Source: Nocardioides immobilis (GTDB taxonomy: Bacteria > Actinomycetota > Actinomycetes > Propionibacteriales > Nocardioidaceae). Taken from it: DNA of 64,000 nt. The stretch is from positions 1 through 64,000 of the forward strand of contig NZ_QXGH01000025.1 in NCBI RefSeq assembly GCF_003515065.1, written 5' to 3'. The position numbers and the translations under genes are program-made. Each line of letters opens with the position of its first letter. Position 1 is the stretch's first letter. The notes beneath the pieces were generated by a model. It was given only the letters and a program-made list of their open reading frames with translations, searched no databases and was not told the origin of the DNA. Of the stretch, positions 22,866 to 31,673 are shown one piece after another.

Positions 22866-24654
22866 GCCGCGGCACGCGGTCGGGGCGCTCGCCGGCTGTG
22901 CGGTGTTCCGCGGCATGACCCACGAGCGGCTCGCGGAGCTCGCCCGGTCGATGGAGTGGACCGTGCTCGACCGGGGCGAGGCCCTGATGCACACCGGCGA
23001 CCCCGGCGACGACCTCTACGTCGTCGCGGGCGGCCGTCTCAACGTCGCCATCGTCGGCGCCGACGGCACCGAGACCATCGTCCGGGAGATCGGCCGCGGC
23101 TCGACCGTCGGTGAGGTCGCGCTGCTGACAGGGTCGCGGCGTACTGCGACCGTGCGCGCGGTCCGCGACACCCTGGTCGGCCGGCTCTCGCGCGCGTCCT
23201 TCGAGCGGCTGATGGAGGAGGACCCGCGGAGCGCGCTCCAGCTCACCCGCGTCGTGGCCGGCTGGCTGCTGCCCGGGAGCCCGCCCCGCCGTACCAGCGC
23301 ACCGGCGACCGTCGCCCTGGTGCCGGTCGCCGGCACGGACGTCCGAGAGGTGGCCGCGCGGATCGGTGCGGTCACGCCGCTGCGGGCGCTGGATCCCGAG
23401 ACCGTCGACCAGGCCGTGGGTCCCGGCGCCGCCCGGTCGCCGGCCGGCTCACCCGACGAGCGGGCACTGGCGGACTACTTCGACACCGCCGAGGTGGAGC
23501 ACCCGCTGATCCTGCTGCTCGCGGATCCGGATCCGGCGTCGCCGTGGACCGAACGGGTCCTCCGGCGAGCCGACCGGGTGCTGGTCGTCGCGCCGGGCGG
23601 CGTCCGACCCGACCGCCAGACCCGCCCCCAGCTGGCGCGGATCGCGGCGATCACCACGGACGTTCCCCGCGAGCTGGTGCTCGTGCGCGAGGCGGGCCGG
23701 CCCGCACCCGGGGTCACGGCGCTGTGGCGGGACGCCGGCGGCTTCACCCGGCAGTCGCACCTGCTGGCCGGCGCCGACGCCGACTGGCGGCGGCTCGGCA
23801 GGCACCTCACCGGAACGACGACCGGGCTGGTGCTCGGCGGCGGGGGTGCCCGCGGCTTCGCGCACATCGGCGTGCTCCGAGCGCTGATCGAGTCCGGCAT
23901 CGAGATCGACCTGATCGGCGGCAGCAGCATGGGCGCCCTGGTCGGCGGTCTGTGGTCGACCGGCCTCGAGCCGGACGAGATCGTCGAGCACAACCGCGAG
24001 GTCTGGCACAAGATCCGGCCGCTCAAGGGGTTCACGTTCCCGTTCGTCGCCCTGCACGGCTCGCGCCGGAGCCGGACGGCGATGGACGGGTGCTTCGGCA
24101 GCCGGCAGATCGAGGACCAGGCCCGCGAGTTCTTCTGCACCTCGACCAACCTGACCCGCAACCACATCGTCATCCACAGCAGCGGACCGCTGGGCAGGTA
24201 CGTCCTGGCGAGCATGTCGATCCCGGGGATCGTGGCTCCGGTGATCGACCGCGGCGAGCTGCTCGTCGACGGCGGCGTGCTCGACAACCTCCCGGTCGAC
24301 CCGATGAGCCGCACCGGTGCCGGCGTGATCATCGCGAGCGACGTCTCGCCGCCGCGCACCTTCTCGGTGGGGATGCACTGGGAGCACGAGCCCGGCCTGC
24401 TCGACGTGCTCCGGCACCGGATGCGACAGTCCGCCGGCACGGCCTTCCCCAACATCGTGCGGATCCTCGAGCGCACCGCGACGCTGGCCAGCGACCGCGC
24501 GGCCGAGACCCAGCGGACGCGGAGCGACGTGCGCTTCATCGCGCCGCCGGTCGCCCGGTACGACACCTTGGACATGCGGCACCTGGACGAGATCGTCGAG
24601 GTCGGCTACCGGTCGGCGCTCGAGACGATCTCCGGTTGGACGGAGGAGAAGTGA
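22846..24654 (+). CDS. Cyclic nucleotide-binding / patatin phospholipase (NTE-like)
   Basis: 602 residues. The N-terminal cNMP domain (~20-135) has cassette GEVALLTGSRRTATV; a middle Rossmann-like segment follows (HPLILLLADPDPASP) as in NTE/RssA relatives; the patatin domain has GGGGARGFAHIGVLRALIES, nucleophile GGSSMGALVGG and Asp in DGGVLDNLPVDPM. It is a predicted lysophospholipase or phospholipase tied to the membrane surface. The start overlaps the ALDH gene by 20 nt; the stop overlaps the next ATG by one base. The architecture is known in eukaryotic neuropathy target esterase and bacterial homologues; the operon partners are not. Confidence 0.88.
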   Translation: MRTIRAEPRHAVGALAGCAVFRGMTHERLAELARSMEWTVLDRGEALMHTGDPGDDLYVVAGGRLNVAIVGADGTETIVREIGRGSTVGEVALLTGSRRTATVRAVRDTLVGRLSRASFERLMEEDPRSALQLTRVVAGWLLPGSPPRRTSAPATVALVPVAGTDVREVAARIGAVTPLRALDPETVDQAVGPGAARSPAGSPDERALADYFDTAEVEHPLILLLADPDPASPWTERVLRRADRVLVVAPGGVRPDRQTRPQLARIAAITTDVPRELVLVREAGRPAPGVTALWRDAGGFTRQSHLLAGADADWRRLGRHLTGTTTGLVLGGGGARGFAHIGVLRALIESGIEIDLIGGSSMGALVGGLWSTGLEPDEIVEHNREVWHKIRPLKGFTFPFVALHGSRRSRTAMDGCFGSRQIEDQAREFFCTSTNLTRNHIVIHSSGPLGRYVLASMSIPGIVAPVIDRGELLVDGGVLDNLPVDPMSRTGAGVIIASDVSPPRTFSVGMHWEHEPGLLDVLRHRMRQSAGTAFPNIVRILERTATLASDRAAETQRTRSDVRFIAPPVARYDTLDMRHLDEIVEVGYRSALETISGWTEEK

Positions 24655-26315
24655 TGACGGCAGGGCAGCGTCCGCTGCGGGTGGTGTGCATCGGCGGGGG
24701 ATGGACCGCGATCTACCTCGCGCGCTCGTTGAAGAAGGCGGTCAAGAGGGGCGACGTCGAGCTCACCATCGTCAGCCGCGACAACTTCCACACGTTCCAC
24801 GGCTTCATCGCCGAGATGCTCACCGGCAAGGTGTCGCCCACCAGCATCACCAGCCCGAACCGGCGCCTGTTCCCGCCCGCCCGCTTCCACAACGCCGAGA
24901 TCAAGTCGGTCGACGTCACCCAGCGGACCATCACGACGTCGCGGCTGCTGGACGGGAAGGAGAAGGTGCTGGAGTACGACCACCTCGTCGTCGCGCTCGG
25001 CTCGATCGACGACCTGTCCCGCTACCCCGGGATCGCCCAGCACGCCCTGCAGCTGAAGACCTTCTCCGACAACTTCAAGGCGCGCAGCCACCTGCTGGCG
25101 ATGCTCGAGATGGGCGAGGTCGAGACCGACCCGGTCGAGCGCCAGCGACTGCTGACGTTCATCGTCGTCGGTGGCGGGTTCGGCGGCGTCGAGGTCTCCA
25201 CCGAGCTGATGGACTACTTCCGGCGGCTGGCCCGCAAGGAGTACCCCGGCATCGACCCGGACGAGATCCGGGTCCTCCTGGTGCACTCGGGGGAGCGGAT
25301 CCTCCCCGAGCTGGCCGCGCGGCAGCCGAAGCTCATCGGCTACGCCGAGAGGACCATCGCCAAGGGCGGCATCGAGGTGCTCACCGGCACCCGGATCAGT
25401 GCGGCGACCCGGGACGAGGCGATCCTCTCCGACGGCACCGTGGTCCAGACGCGGACGATCATCAGCTCCTCGGGCACCGCACTGTCGCCGCTGCTGGACC
25501 TGATGCCCTACGAGCGGGACGAGCGCGGACGGGTCATCACCGACGCGAACCTCCAGGTGCCGGGCACCGACAACGTGTGGGCCGCGGGCGACTGCGCCGC
25601 CGTACCCCACCCCCAGGGCGGAACCTGCCCGGCCGTCGCGATCTTCGGGATGTATGGCGGCCGGCAGATCGGGCGCAACATCGAGCGTCATGTCCAGGGC
25701 AAGCCGCTCAAGCCCTTCAGGTTCGCCGGGCTCGGTGACGCCTGCTCCCTCGGCCGGCGCAAGGCGGTGTCGCACCTCAAGGGGATGCGCTTCTACGGCC
25801 TGCCGGCGTGGATCCTGTGGCGCCTGTTCTTCTGGTGGTTCGTGCCGACCTGGGAGCGCAAGGCGGACATCGCGTTCGACTGGATGATGGCGCCGTTCTT
25901 CGGCCGCGACATCGTCAACGTGCAGGTCGCGACGCCGTACGGCCTGCGTCGTGAGCACTACGAGTCCGGGCAGGCGGTGGTGCGCCAGGGTGAGGTCGGG
26001 CAGCAGATCTATGTCATCACGGCCGGGACCGCCGACATCATCCGGGAGACGCCCGAGGGCGACGTCCTGGTGACGACCCTGGGACCGGGCGACCACTTCG
26101 GCGAGAAGGCGGTGTTCGAGAAGTCCCGCCGGACCGCGACGGTCCGCGCCACCTCGGCGCTCGAGGTCCTGTCGCTCGGCGAGAACGAGGCCCGGACGCT
26201 GGCCGAGACGATCCAGGTCTTCGGCGCCGCTGTGCGCGAGCTCCCCAACGAGCCCGAGCACAACCCGGCGCCGCTCCCGACCGACGCGGACCGGCCCGTC
26301 ACCCCGGCTGGCTGA
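24654..26315 (+). CDS. Type-II NADH dehydrogenase-like flavoprotein with C-terminal cNMP domain
   Basis: 553 residues. An N-terminal FAD site (VVCIGGGWTAIYLARSL) and a central NAD site (FIVVGGGFGGVEVSTEL), with the second FAD motif NVWAAGDCAAVPHP, give an NDH-2-type pyridine nucleotide-disulphide oxidoreductase. The segment ILWRLFFWWFVPTWERKADI is the hydrophobic membrane-binding tail. After it, residues ~430-535 are a cNMP-binding domain with GEKAVFEKSRRTATV. It would pass electrons from NADH to quinone under nucleotide control. One base of overlap (TGATG) joins it to the patatin. Its last 17 bp overlap the convergent cyclase gene. Confidence 0.85.
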   Translation: MTAGQRPLRVVCIGGGWTAIYLARSLKKAVKRGDVELTIVSRDNFHTFHGFIAEMLTGKVSPTSITSPNRRLFPPARFHNAEIKSVDVTQRTITTSRLLDGKEKVLEYDHLVVALGSIDDLSRYPGIAQHALQLKTFSDNFKARSHLLAMLEMGEVETDPVERQRLLTFIVVGGGFGGVEVSTELMDYFRRLARKEYPGIDPDEIRVLLVHSGERILPELAARQPKLIGYAERTIAKGGIEVLTGTRISAATRDEAILSDGTVVQTRTIISSSGTALSPLLDLMPYERDERGRVITDANLQVPGTDNVWAAGDCAAVPHPQGGTCPAVAIFGMYGGRQIGRNIERHVQGKPLKPFRFAGLGDACSLGRRKAVSHLKGMRFYGLPAWILWRLFFWWFVPTWERKADIAFDWMMAPFFGRDIVNVQVATPYGLRREHYESGQAVVRQGEVGQQIYVITAGTADIIRETPEGDVLVTTLGPGDHFGEKAVFEKSRRTATVRATSALEVLSLGENEARTLAETIQVFGAAVRELPNEPEHNPAPLPTDADRPVTPAG

Positions 26316-27204
26316 ACCTGATCCTGGTCGCCCCGATGACGAGCTCGTCGCCGTCGGCGAGCGGCCGGGCGACGGTGACGCGCTCGTCGTTGACGGTGGT
26401 GCCGTGGGTGGACTGGAGGTCGGTCAGCACGAATCCGGCCGGGGTTCCCGTGATGGCGCAGTGGTGCCGGCTCACCAGGTTGTCGTTGAGCACCAGGTCG
26501 TTGTCGGGCATCCGGCCGATGCGGAGCCCGTTCTCGTTGAGGGTGAGCGTGCGGCCGTCCTCCATGACCAGCTCCGCGGCGGACACGTCGGCGGGCCGGT
26601 AGAGCGTGCGGGCCACCGCTGCTGCCGCCGCCCCGGACGTGCCGAGCGACTTGATCCGCGGGAACGACCTCAGCATCCCCTCCGCACGGACCTGGAAGAG
26701 GCGCTCCTCCTCGGCGAGGTCCTTCAGCGGATGGGTGCCGAGATCGGTGATCTCGAGGTCCTCGGGACGGGTCTCGAAGTCCTCGATCACGGCCTGCGAC
26801 ACGACCACCTGACCGCCGTTGGCGGTGCCCATGATCCGTGCAGCCCGGTGCACGTCGTAGCCGACGAAGCTGCCGTCGTACGACGACACCACGCCCACGT
26901 GGACGCCGGTCCGGGACCGGATCGGGCGTCCGCCGGGCCAGTCCGCCGCGGCGAGGTCGCGCTGGGCCTGGATCGCAGCGGCGACGGCGTCGCGCACGGT
27001 TGGGAACACGACGAAGAACCCGTCGCCGGCGGTGTCGACCTCGTGGCCCCGGTGGTCCTTCCACGCGCGCCGGCAGGTCTCACGATGCAGCCGGAGCACG
27101 TCCTTCCACTGGTCCTTGAGCCGGTTGGCGTGCAGCGTGGAGCCTTCGATGTCGGAGAACAACATCGCCAGGCGCTGCTGGGACAGCTCGGTCACGCGAG
27201 TCAT
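26299..27204 (-). CDS. Class III adenylate/guanylate cyclase-FHA protein
   Basis: 301 residues. Residues ~8-180 are a class III cyclase domain: metal Asp in LFSDIEGST and in DTAGDGFFVVF, and transition-state Arg in DVHRAARI. Residues ~210-300 are an FHA phosphothreonine-binding domain (GLRIGRMPDNDLVLND, SRRHHC-like LVSRHHCAI, STHGTTVND). The usual substrate Lys is Asp (EVDTAGDG) and the usual Asn is His (DVHRAAR), so nucleotide choice and even activity are uncertain. The ATG at 27204 is chosen because upstream codons are not family-like. Position tail to tail with three cNMP-domain enzymes suggests it makes their ligand, with the FHA domain linking it to Ser/Thr kinases. Confidence 0.85.
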   Translation of the reverse strand: MTRVTELSQQRLAMLFSDIEGSTLHANRLKDQWKDVLRLHRETCRRAWKDHRGHEVDTAGDGFFVVFPTVRDAVAAAIQAQRDLAAADWPGGRPIRSRTGVHVGVVSSYDGSFVGYDVHRAARIMGTANGGQVVVSQAVIEDFETRPEDLEITDLGTHPLKDLAEEERLFQVRAEGMLRSFPRIKSLGTSGAAAAAVARTLYRPADVSAAELVMEDGRTLTLNENGLRIGRMPDNDLVLNDNLVSRHHCAITGTPAGFVLTDLQSTHGTTVNDERVTVARPLADGDELVIGATRIRFSQPG

Positions 27205-27247
27205 TGAACCACCGGGACGGGCCGCTCCGTGGCGACTCCGGCAGCAA

Positions 27248-27253
27248 TAGGCT
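27248..27253 (+). promoter_or_regulatory. Leaderless -10 box (TAGGCT) of the 27261 gene
   Basis: TAGGCT ends 7 nt before the ATG at 27261 and no ribosome site is present, so the mRNA probably begins at the start codon. Confidence 0.45.
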
Positions 27254-27260
27254 CGACCGC

Positions 27261-29201
27261 ATGACAGCACCGGACTGGACACCGCCGTCCACCCAGCCGC
27301 GTCCCTACCGGATCGAGGAGTTCGCGCAGCTCGCGTCGACACCGGCCTACGCCGGTCGGGACCTGGCCGGCGCGGTCGCCGGCGGCGGGGTCGAGGGGTA
27401 CGACGAGCTCTGGCGCTGGTCCGTCGACGACCTGGACGGCTTCTGGCGCTGCGTCGCGGACTACCTCGGGCAGGGGCTGGTCGGGCCGGCGCTGACGGAG
27501 GAGCGGATGCCCGGCGCGGTGTGGTTCCCCGAGTCGCGGGTCAACTACGCCCGCACGGTGCTCGAGGGCCGGCCGGCCGACGAGGTGGCGATCGTCGGCC
27601 TGACCGAGGACCCCGGCGCCACCCGGACCCTGACCTGGGCTGATCTGCGGGCCGAGGTGGCCGGCCTCGCGGCGTCGTTCCGTTCGCTCGGGGTGGGGGA
27701 GGGGGACCGGGTCGTCGGCTACCTCCCGAACACCCCGGACGCCATCGTCGCCCTGCTGGCGACCGCCAGTATCGGAGCGGTCTGGTCCGTGTGCGGCATG
27801 GACTACGCCGCGTCGGCGGCGCTGGCCCGGTTCGAGCAGCTGGAGCCGACGCTGATGGTCCACGCGTCGTCGTACGTCCATGGCGGCAGGACCCACGACC
27901 GCTCCGCCGTGGTGGACGAGCTGCGGACGGCGCTGCCGTCCCTGCGCGCGACCCTCGAGGTCGGCAGCGTCGCGTGGGAGCAGGCGGTCGGCACGACGGC
28001 CGAGCTCGGCTACGTCGACGTGCCGTTCGACCGCCCCCTCTGGGTGCTGTTCTCCTCGGGGACGACCGGCAAGCCGAAGGGCATCGTGCACGGCCACGGC
28101 GGCGCGATGCTCGAGCAGGCCAAGGTCGCGGCCCTCCACTTCGACCTCGGCCCCGGCGAGCGGCTGTTCTGGTACACGACGCCGTCCTGGATGATGTGGA
28201 ACTTCGTCGTCGCCGGCCTGCTGACCGGCGCGTCCGTCGTCGCGTACGACGGCAGCCCGGCCCATCCCGCGACCGACCAGCTCTGGGCGATCACCGCCGA
28301 GCACGGGGTGACCGCGACCGGCATGAGTCCGGCGTACGTCGCCGCCTGCCAGAAGGCCGGGGTCGGCCCGCAGGACCACGACCTCTCCCGGCTGCGGCGG
28401 GTCGGCATCTCCGGCTCGACGTTCCCCGCGGTCAGCCACCGTGCCCTGGCCGACGCCCTGCCGCCGGTCGTGCAGATCGCCTCGATCAGCGGCGGCACCG
28501 ACGTCGTCAGCGCCTTCGTCGGGCCGGCGCCGACCATCCCCGTCTGGGCGGGGGAGCTGTCGCGTCCGTGTCTCGGCGTCGCCGTCAACGCGTACGACGA
28601 GAGCGGCGCGCCCGTCCGCGGGGAGGTCGGCGAGCTGGTCATCACCCGGCCGATGCCGTCGATGCCGGTGATGTTCTGGAACGACCCTGACGGCGCGCGC
28701 TACCACGACGCCTACTTCGACATGTTCCCCGGCGTGTGGCGGCACGGCGACTGGATCACCCTCACCGACCACGGCTCGGTCGTCATCCACGGTCGCTCCG
28801 ACGCCACGCTCAACCGGAAGGGGGTCCGGATGGGCAGCGGCGATATCTACGAGCCGGTCGAGGCGCTGCCCGAGGTGCGCGAGGCGCTGGTGATCGGGAT
28901 CGAGCGCCCGAACGGCGACTACTGGATGCCGCTGTTCGTGGTGCTCGCCGACGGCGTCGATCTCGACGACGCCCTCAAGACCAGGATCAACGACGCCATC
29001 CGCGCCCACGCCTCGCCCCGGCACGTGCCGGACGTGATCATCGCGGCGCCGGGCGTTCCGCACACCCGCACCGGCAAGAAGCTCGAGGTGCCGGTCAAGA
29101 AGGTGCTGCTCGGGCAGGACCTCAGCGGCGCGCTGGACCCCGGCAGTGTCGACGCTCCCGAGCTGCTCGACTGGTACGCCGAGGTCGGCCGCAGCCACTA
29201 G
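27261..29201 (+). CDS. Acetoacetyl-CoA synthetase (acetoacetate-CoA ligase)
   Basis: 646 residues, an ANL-family adenylating enzyme. The AMP-binding loop is VLFSSGTTGKPKGIVHGHGG; later motifs ISGGTDVVSAFVG, the GDW-like HGDWITLTDHGSVV, and GRSDATLNRKGVRMG with the C-terminal Lys in RTGKKLEVPVK. An N-terminal ACAS-type cap and the TDVVSAF/PIP pattern fit acetoacetyl-CoA rather than acetyl-CoA synthetase. It activates acetoacetate with ATP and CoA. It is divergent from the cyclase and ends 35 nt before the CNNM-type gene. Confidence 0.82.
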   Translation: MTAPDWTPPSTQPRPYRIEEFAQLASTPAYAGRDLAGAVAGGGVEGYDELWRWSVDDLDGFWRCVADYLGQGLVGPALTEERMPGAVWFPESRVNYARTVLEGRPADEVAIVGLTEDPGATRTLTWADLRAEVAGLAASFRSLGVGEGDRVVGYLPNTPDAIVALLATASIGAVWSVCGMDYAASAALARFEQLEPTLMVHASSYVHGGRTHDRSAVVDELRTALPSLRATLEVGSVAWEQAVGTTAELGYVDVPFDRPLWVLFSSGTTGKPKGIVHGHGGAMLEQAKVAALHFDLGPGERLFWYTTPSWMMWNFVVAGLLTGASVVAYDGSPAHPATDQLWAITAEHGVTATGMSPAYVAACQKAGVGPQDHDLSRLRRVGISGSTFPAVSHRALADALPPVVQIASISGGTDVVSAFVGPAPTIPVWAGELSRPCLGVAVNAYDESGAPVRGEVGELVITRPMPSMPVMFWNDPDGARYHDAYFDMFPGVWRHGDWITLTDHGSVVIHGRSDATLNRKGVRMGSGDIYEPVEALPEVREALVIGIERPNGDYWMPLFVVLADGVDLDDALKTRINDAIRAHASPRHVPDVIIAAPGVPHTRTGKKLEVPVKKVLLGQDLSGALDPGSVDAPELLDWYAEVGRSH

Positions 29202-29236
29202 GCTTCAGCGACCATGACTCCTGGTCACCGACATCG

Positions 29237-30586
29237 ATGACGACCGCCCTTCTCCTCCTCGCACTCGCGATCCTGCTGGTGCTCGCCTGCGGGATGTTCG
29301 TCGCCGCCGAGTTCGCGTTCGTGACCGTCGACCGGTCCCAGGTCGAGAAGGCCGCGTCCGAGGGAGACGCCACCGCTGCCGGCGTGCAGCGGGCGCTCCG
29401 CTCCCTGTCGACCCAGCTGTCGGGTGCCCAGGTCGGGATCACGGGGACCAACCTCGGCATCGGCTTCCTGGCCGAGCCGGCGATCGCCGAGCTGCTGCGC
29501 GACCCATTGGAAGCCGCCGGCGTCGCCGAGGGCGCGGTCGGCCCGATCGCGCTCACGACGAGCCTGGTCCTCAGCACGGTGCTGACGATGCTGATCGGCG
29601 AGCTGGTGCCGAAGAACATCGCGCTGGCGCTGCCGATGGCCACCGCCCGCGCCACCCAGGGACCGATGCGGGCGTTCACCACGGCGATCCGGCTGCCGAT
29701 CCGGCTGCTCAACGGAGCGGCGAACGCGATCGTGCGGTGGTTCGGCATCGAGCCGCAGGAGGAGCTGCGGTCCGCGCGCAGCTCGACCGAGCTGGCCTCG
29801 CTGATCCAGCGAAGCGCCCATGTCGGGACGCTCGACGCCGACACCGCCGAGCTGATGGAGAAGTCCGTCGAGTTCGGCACCCGCACCGCCGGCGAGATCA
29901 TGACGCCCCGGGTCCGGACCCGTTCCCTGGAGGTGGGCGACCGGGCCAGCGCGGTGATCGAGCTCGCCCGCGAGACCGGGCACTCCCGGTTCCCCGTGCT
30001 CGACGAGCACGACGCCGTCATCGGCACCGTGCACGTGAAGAACGCCGTCGCCCTGCCCGTCCCCGAGCGCGCGACCACCCGGGTCAAGCACCTGATGGCC
30101 AAGCCGATCGTGGTGCCCGACAGCCTGCGGCTCGACCCGCTGATGGGGCTGTTGCGCAAGGACGGCTTCCAGATGGCCGTCGTCCTCGACGAGTACGGCG
30201 GGCATGCGGGCATCGTCACGCTCGAGGACGTGGTCGAGGAGATCGTCGGCGACATCTCCGACGAGCACGACCGGCTCGGCTCCCGGGGCCGCCTCCGTCG
30301 CGACGGCAGCTGGTCGGTGTCGGGGCTGTTGCGGCCCGACGAGATCGAGGACCTGACCGGCTTCCAGCTGCCCGAGGGGGAGGACTACGACACTGTCGCC
30401 GGCCTGGTGCTGAAGGCGCTCGGCCGGATCCCCACGGCAGGGGAGCAGGTCGTCGTACCCCTCGTCGAGCAGCACGACGACGAGGACGCGCCCCGGCGCG
30501 ACGCCGTACTGACCGTGGAGCACATGGACGGGCTGCGCATCGACCGGCTGTCGCTCCGGGTGCAGGAGGAGGCGCCCGATGAGTAG
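29237..30586 (+). CDS. CNNM/HlyC-CorC-type membrane protein with CBS domains
   Basis: 449 residues: N-terminal DUF21 membrane domain (~190 residues, four hydrophobic segments starting LLLLALAILLVLACGMFVAA), two CBS domains (GEIMTPRVRTRSLEV and KPIVVPDSLRLDPLMGLL) and a CorC/HlyC C-terminal domain. Relatives handle Mg2+ or Co2+ export. It overlaps the next, paralogous gene by 8 nt. An 8-codon frame from ATG 29214 ends over this start codon (ATGA), with TAGGCT 9 nt ahead of it. Confidence 0.85.
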   Translation: MTTALLLLALAILLVLACGMFVAAEFAFVTVDRSQVEKAASEGDATAAGVQRALRSLSTQLSGAQVGITGTNLGIGFLAEPAIAELLRDPLEAAGVAEGAVGPIALTTSLVLSTVLTMLIGELVPKNIALALPMATARATQGPMRAFTTAIRLPIRLLNGAANAIVRWFGIEPQEELRSARSSTELASLIQRSAHVGTLDADTAELMEKSVEFGTRTAGEIMTPRVRTRSLEVGDRASAVIELARETGHSRFPVLDEHDAVIGTVHVKNAVALPVPERATTRVKHLMAKPIVVPDSLRLDPLMGLLRKDGFQMAVVLDEYGGHAGIVTLEDVVEEIVGDISDEHDRLGSRGRLRRDGSWSVSGLLRPDEIEDLTGFQLPEGEDYDTVAGLVLKALGRIPTAGEQVVVPLVEQHDDEDAPRRDAVLTVEHMDGLRIDRLSLRVQEEAPDE

Positions 30587-31643
30587 CGTCTCCGCGCTGC
30601 TGCTGACCGTGCTGCTGCTCGCCGGCAACGCGTTCTTCGTGGCGACCGAGTTCGCCCTCATCGCCGCCCGGCGCAGCCAGATCGAGCCGCGGGCCCAAGC
30701 GGGCTCGCGACTCGCGCGGACGACGCTGCGCGCGCTCGGCCAGATGCCGCACATGATCGCCGGCATCCAGCTGGGCGTGACCGTCTGCTCGCTGGTGCTG
30801 GGCGCGATCTCCGAGCCCGCCATCGCCCATCTGCTGGAGCCGCTGTTCGAGGCGGCCAACCTTCCGCACGACCTGCTGCACCCGGTCGGCTTCGCCGTCG
30901 CGCTGAGCATCGTCGGCTTCCTGCACGTCGTGCTCGGCGAGATGGTCCCGAAGAACGTCACGCTCGCCGGTCCCGACCGCGCTGTCCTGCTGCTCGCGCC
31001 GCCGATGCTGGCCCTGGTCACCATGATCAAGCCGGTGATCGTCGCGCTCGACGCGATGGCCAAGGCGATCCTCAAGCTGCTGAAGGTCGAGCCCAAGGAC
31101 GAGCTCAGCTCGTCGTTCACCCGCGAGGAGGTCGCGGCGCTGGTCGAGGAGTCGCGCGGCGAGGGGCTGCTGGCCAAGGACGAGTACGACCGGCTCGCCG
31201 GCGCGCTCGGCTTTACGGAGAAGACCGTCGCGGGCGTCATGATGCGGCCGGAATCGCTCACCACCGTCCGCCGCGGCTCGACCGGAGCGGACGTCGAGGC
31301 GGTCTGTGCGGCCACCGGGTTCAGCCGGTTCCCGGTCGTCGACGAGGGCTCCGACGGCACGGACGAGCTGCTCGGCTACCTGCACATCAAGGACGTGCTC
31401 GAGCCCGACGAGGAACGCCGCAACCGGCCGGTCGCGGACCGGTGGGTGCGGCCGTTCGCGACCGTGGGGGAGGACGCGCTGCTCCACGACGTGCTCGAGC
31501 ACCTGCAGCGCAGAGGCGCCCACATGGCGCGGGTCGTGACCGCCGACGGCGCGACGCTGGGCGTCGCCGCGCTCGAGGACGTGATCGAGGAGCTGGTGGG
31601 CGAGATCCGCGACGCGGCCCACTCCGACGAGGCCGGGTCATGA
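30579..31643 (+). CDS. CNNM/HlyC-CorC-type membrane protein, second copy
   Basis: 354 residues. DUF21 membrane domain (LLTVLLLAGNAFFVATEFAL and ENVP-like GEMVPKNVTLAG), linker, and CBS pair (VMMRPESLTTVRRGS; DELLGYLHIKDVL), without the C-terminal CorC domain present in its neighbour. The two genes overlap by 8 nt and probably make a paired complex for divalent-metal export, as paired copies occur in other actinobacteria (Rv1841c/Rv1842c). Confidence 0.83.
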   Translation: MSSVSALLLTVLLLAGNAFFVATEFALIAARRSQIEPRAQAGSRLARTTLRALGQMPHMIAGIQLGVTVCSLVLGAISEPAIAHLLEPLFEAANLPHDLLHPVGFAVALSIVGFLHVVLGEMVPKNVTLAGPDRAVLLLAPPMLALVTMIKPVIVALDAMAKAILKLLKVEPKDELSSSFTREEVAALVEESRGEGLLAKDEYDRLAGALGFTEKTVAGVMMRPESLTTVRRGSTGADVEAVCAATGFSRFPVVDEGSDGTDELLGYLHIKDVLEPDEERRNRPVADRWVRPFATVGEDALLHDVLEHLQRRGAHMARVVTADGATLGVAALEDVIEELVGEIRDAAHSDEAGS

Positions 31644-31660
31644 CCACGGCGCTGGGAAAC

Positions 31661-31666
31661 TAGGGT
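31661..31666 (+). promoter_or_regulatory. Leaderless -10 box (TAGGGT) of the 31674 gene
   Basis: TAGGGT is followed by 7 nt and GTG at 31674. A GTG at 31665 overlaps the box, so the later one is the more likely start. Confidence 0.45.
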
Positions 31667-31673
31667 GTCGTTC

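Noticed and set aside
31665..31673. Earlier GTG start for the phosphatidyltransferase
   Set aside because: It overlaps the -10 box TAGGGT; the GTG at 31674 has the normal leaderless spacing.
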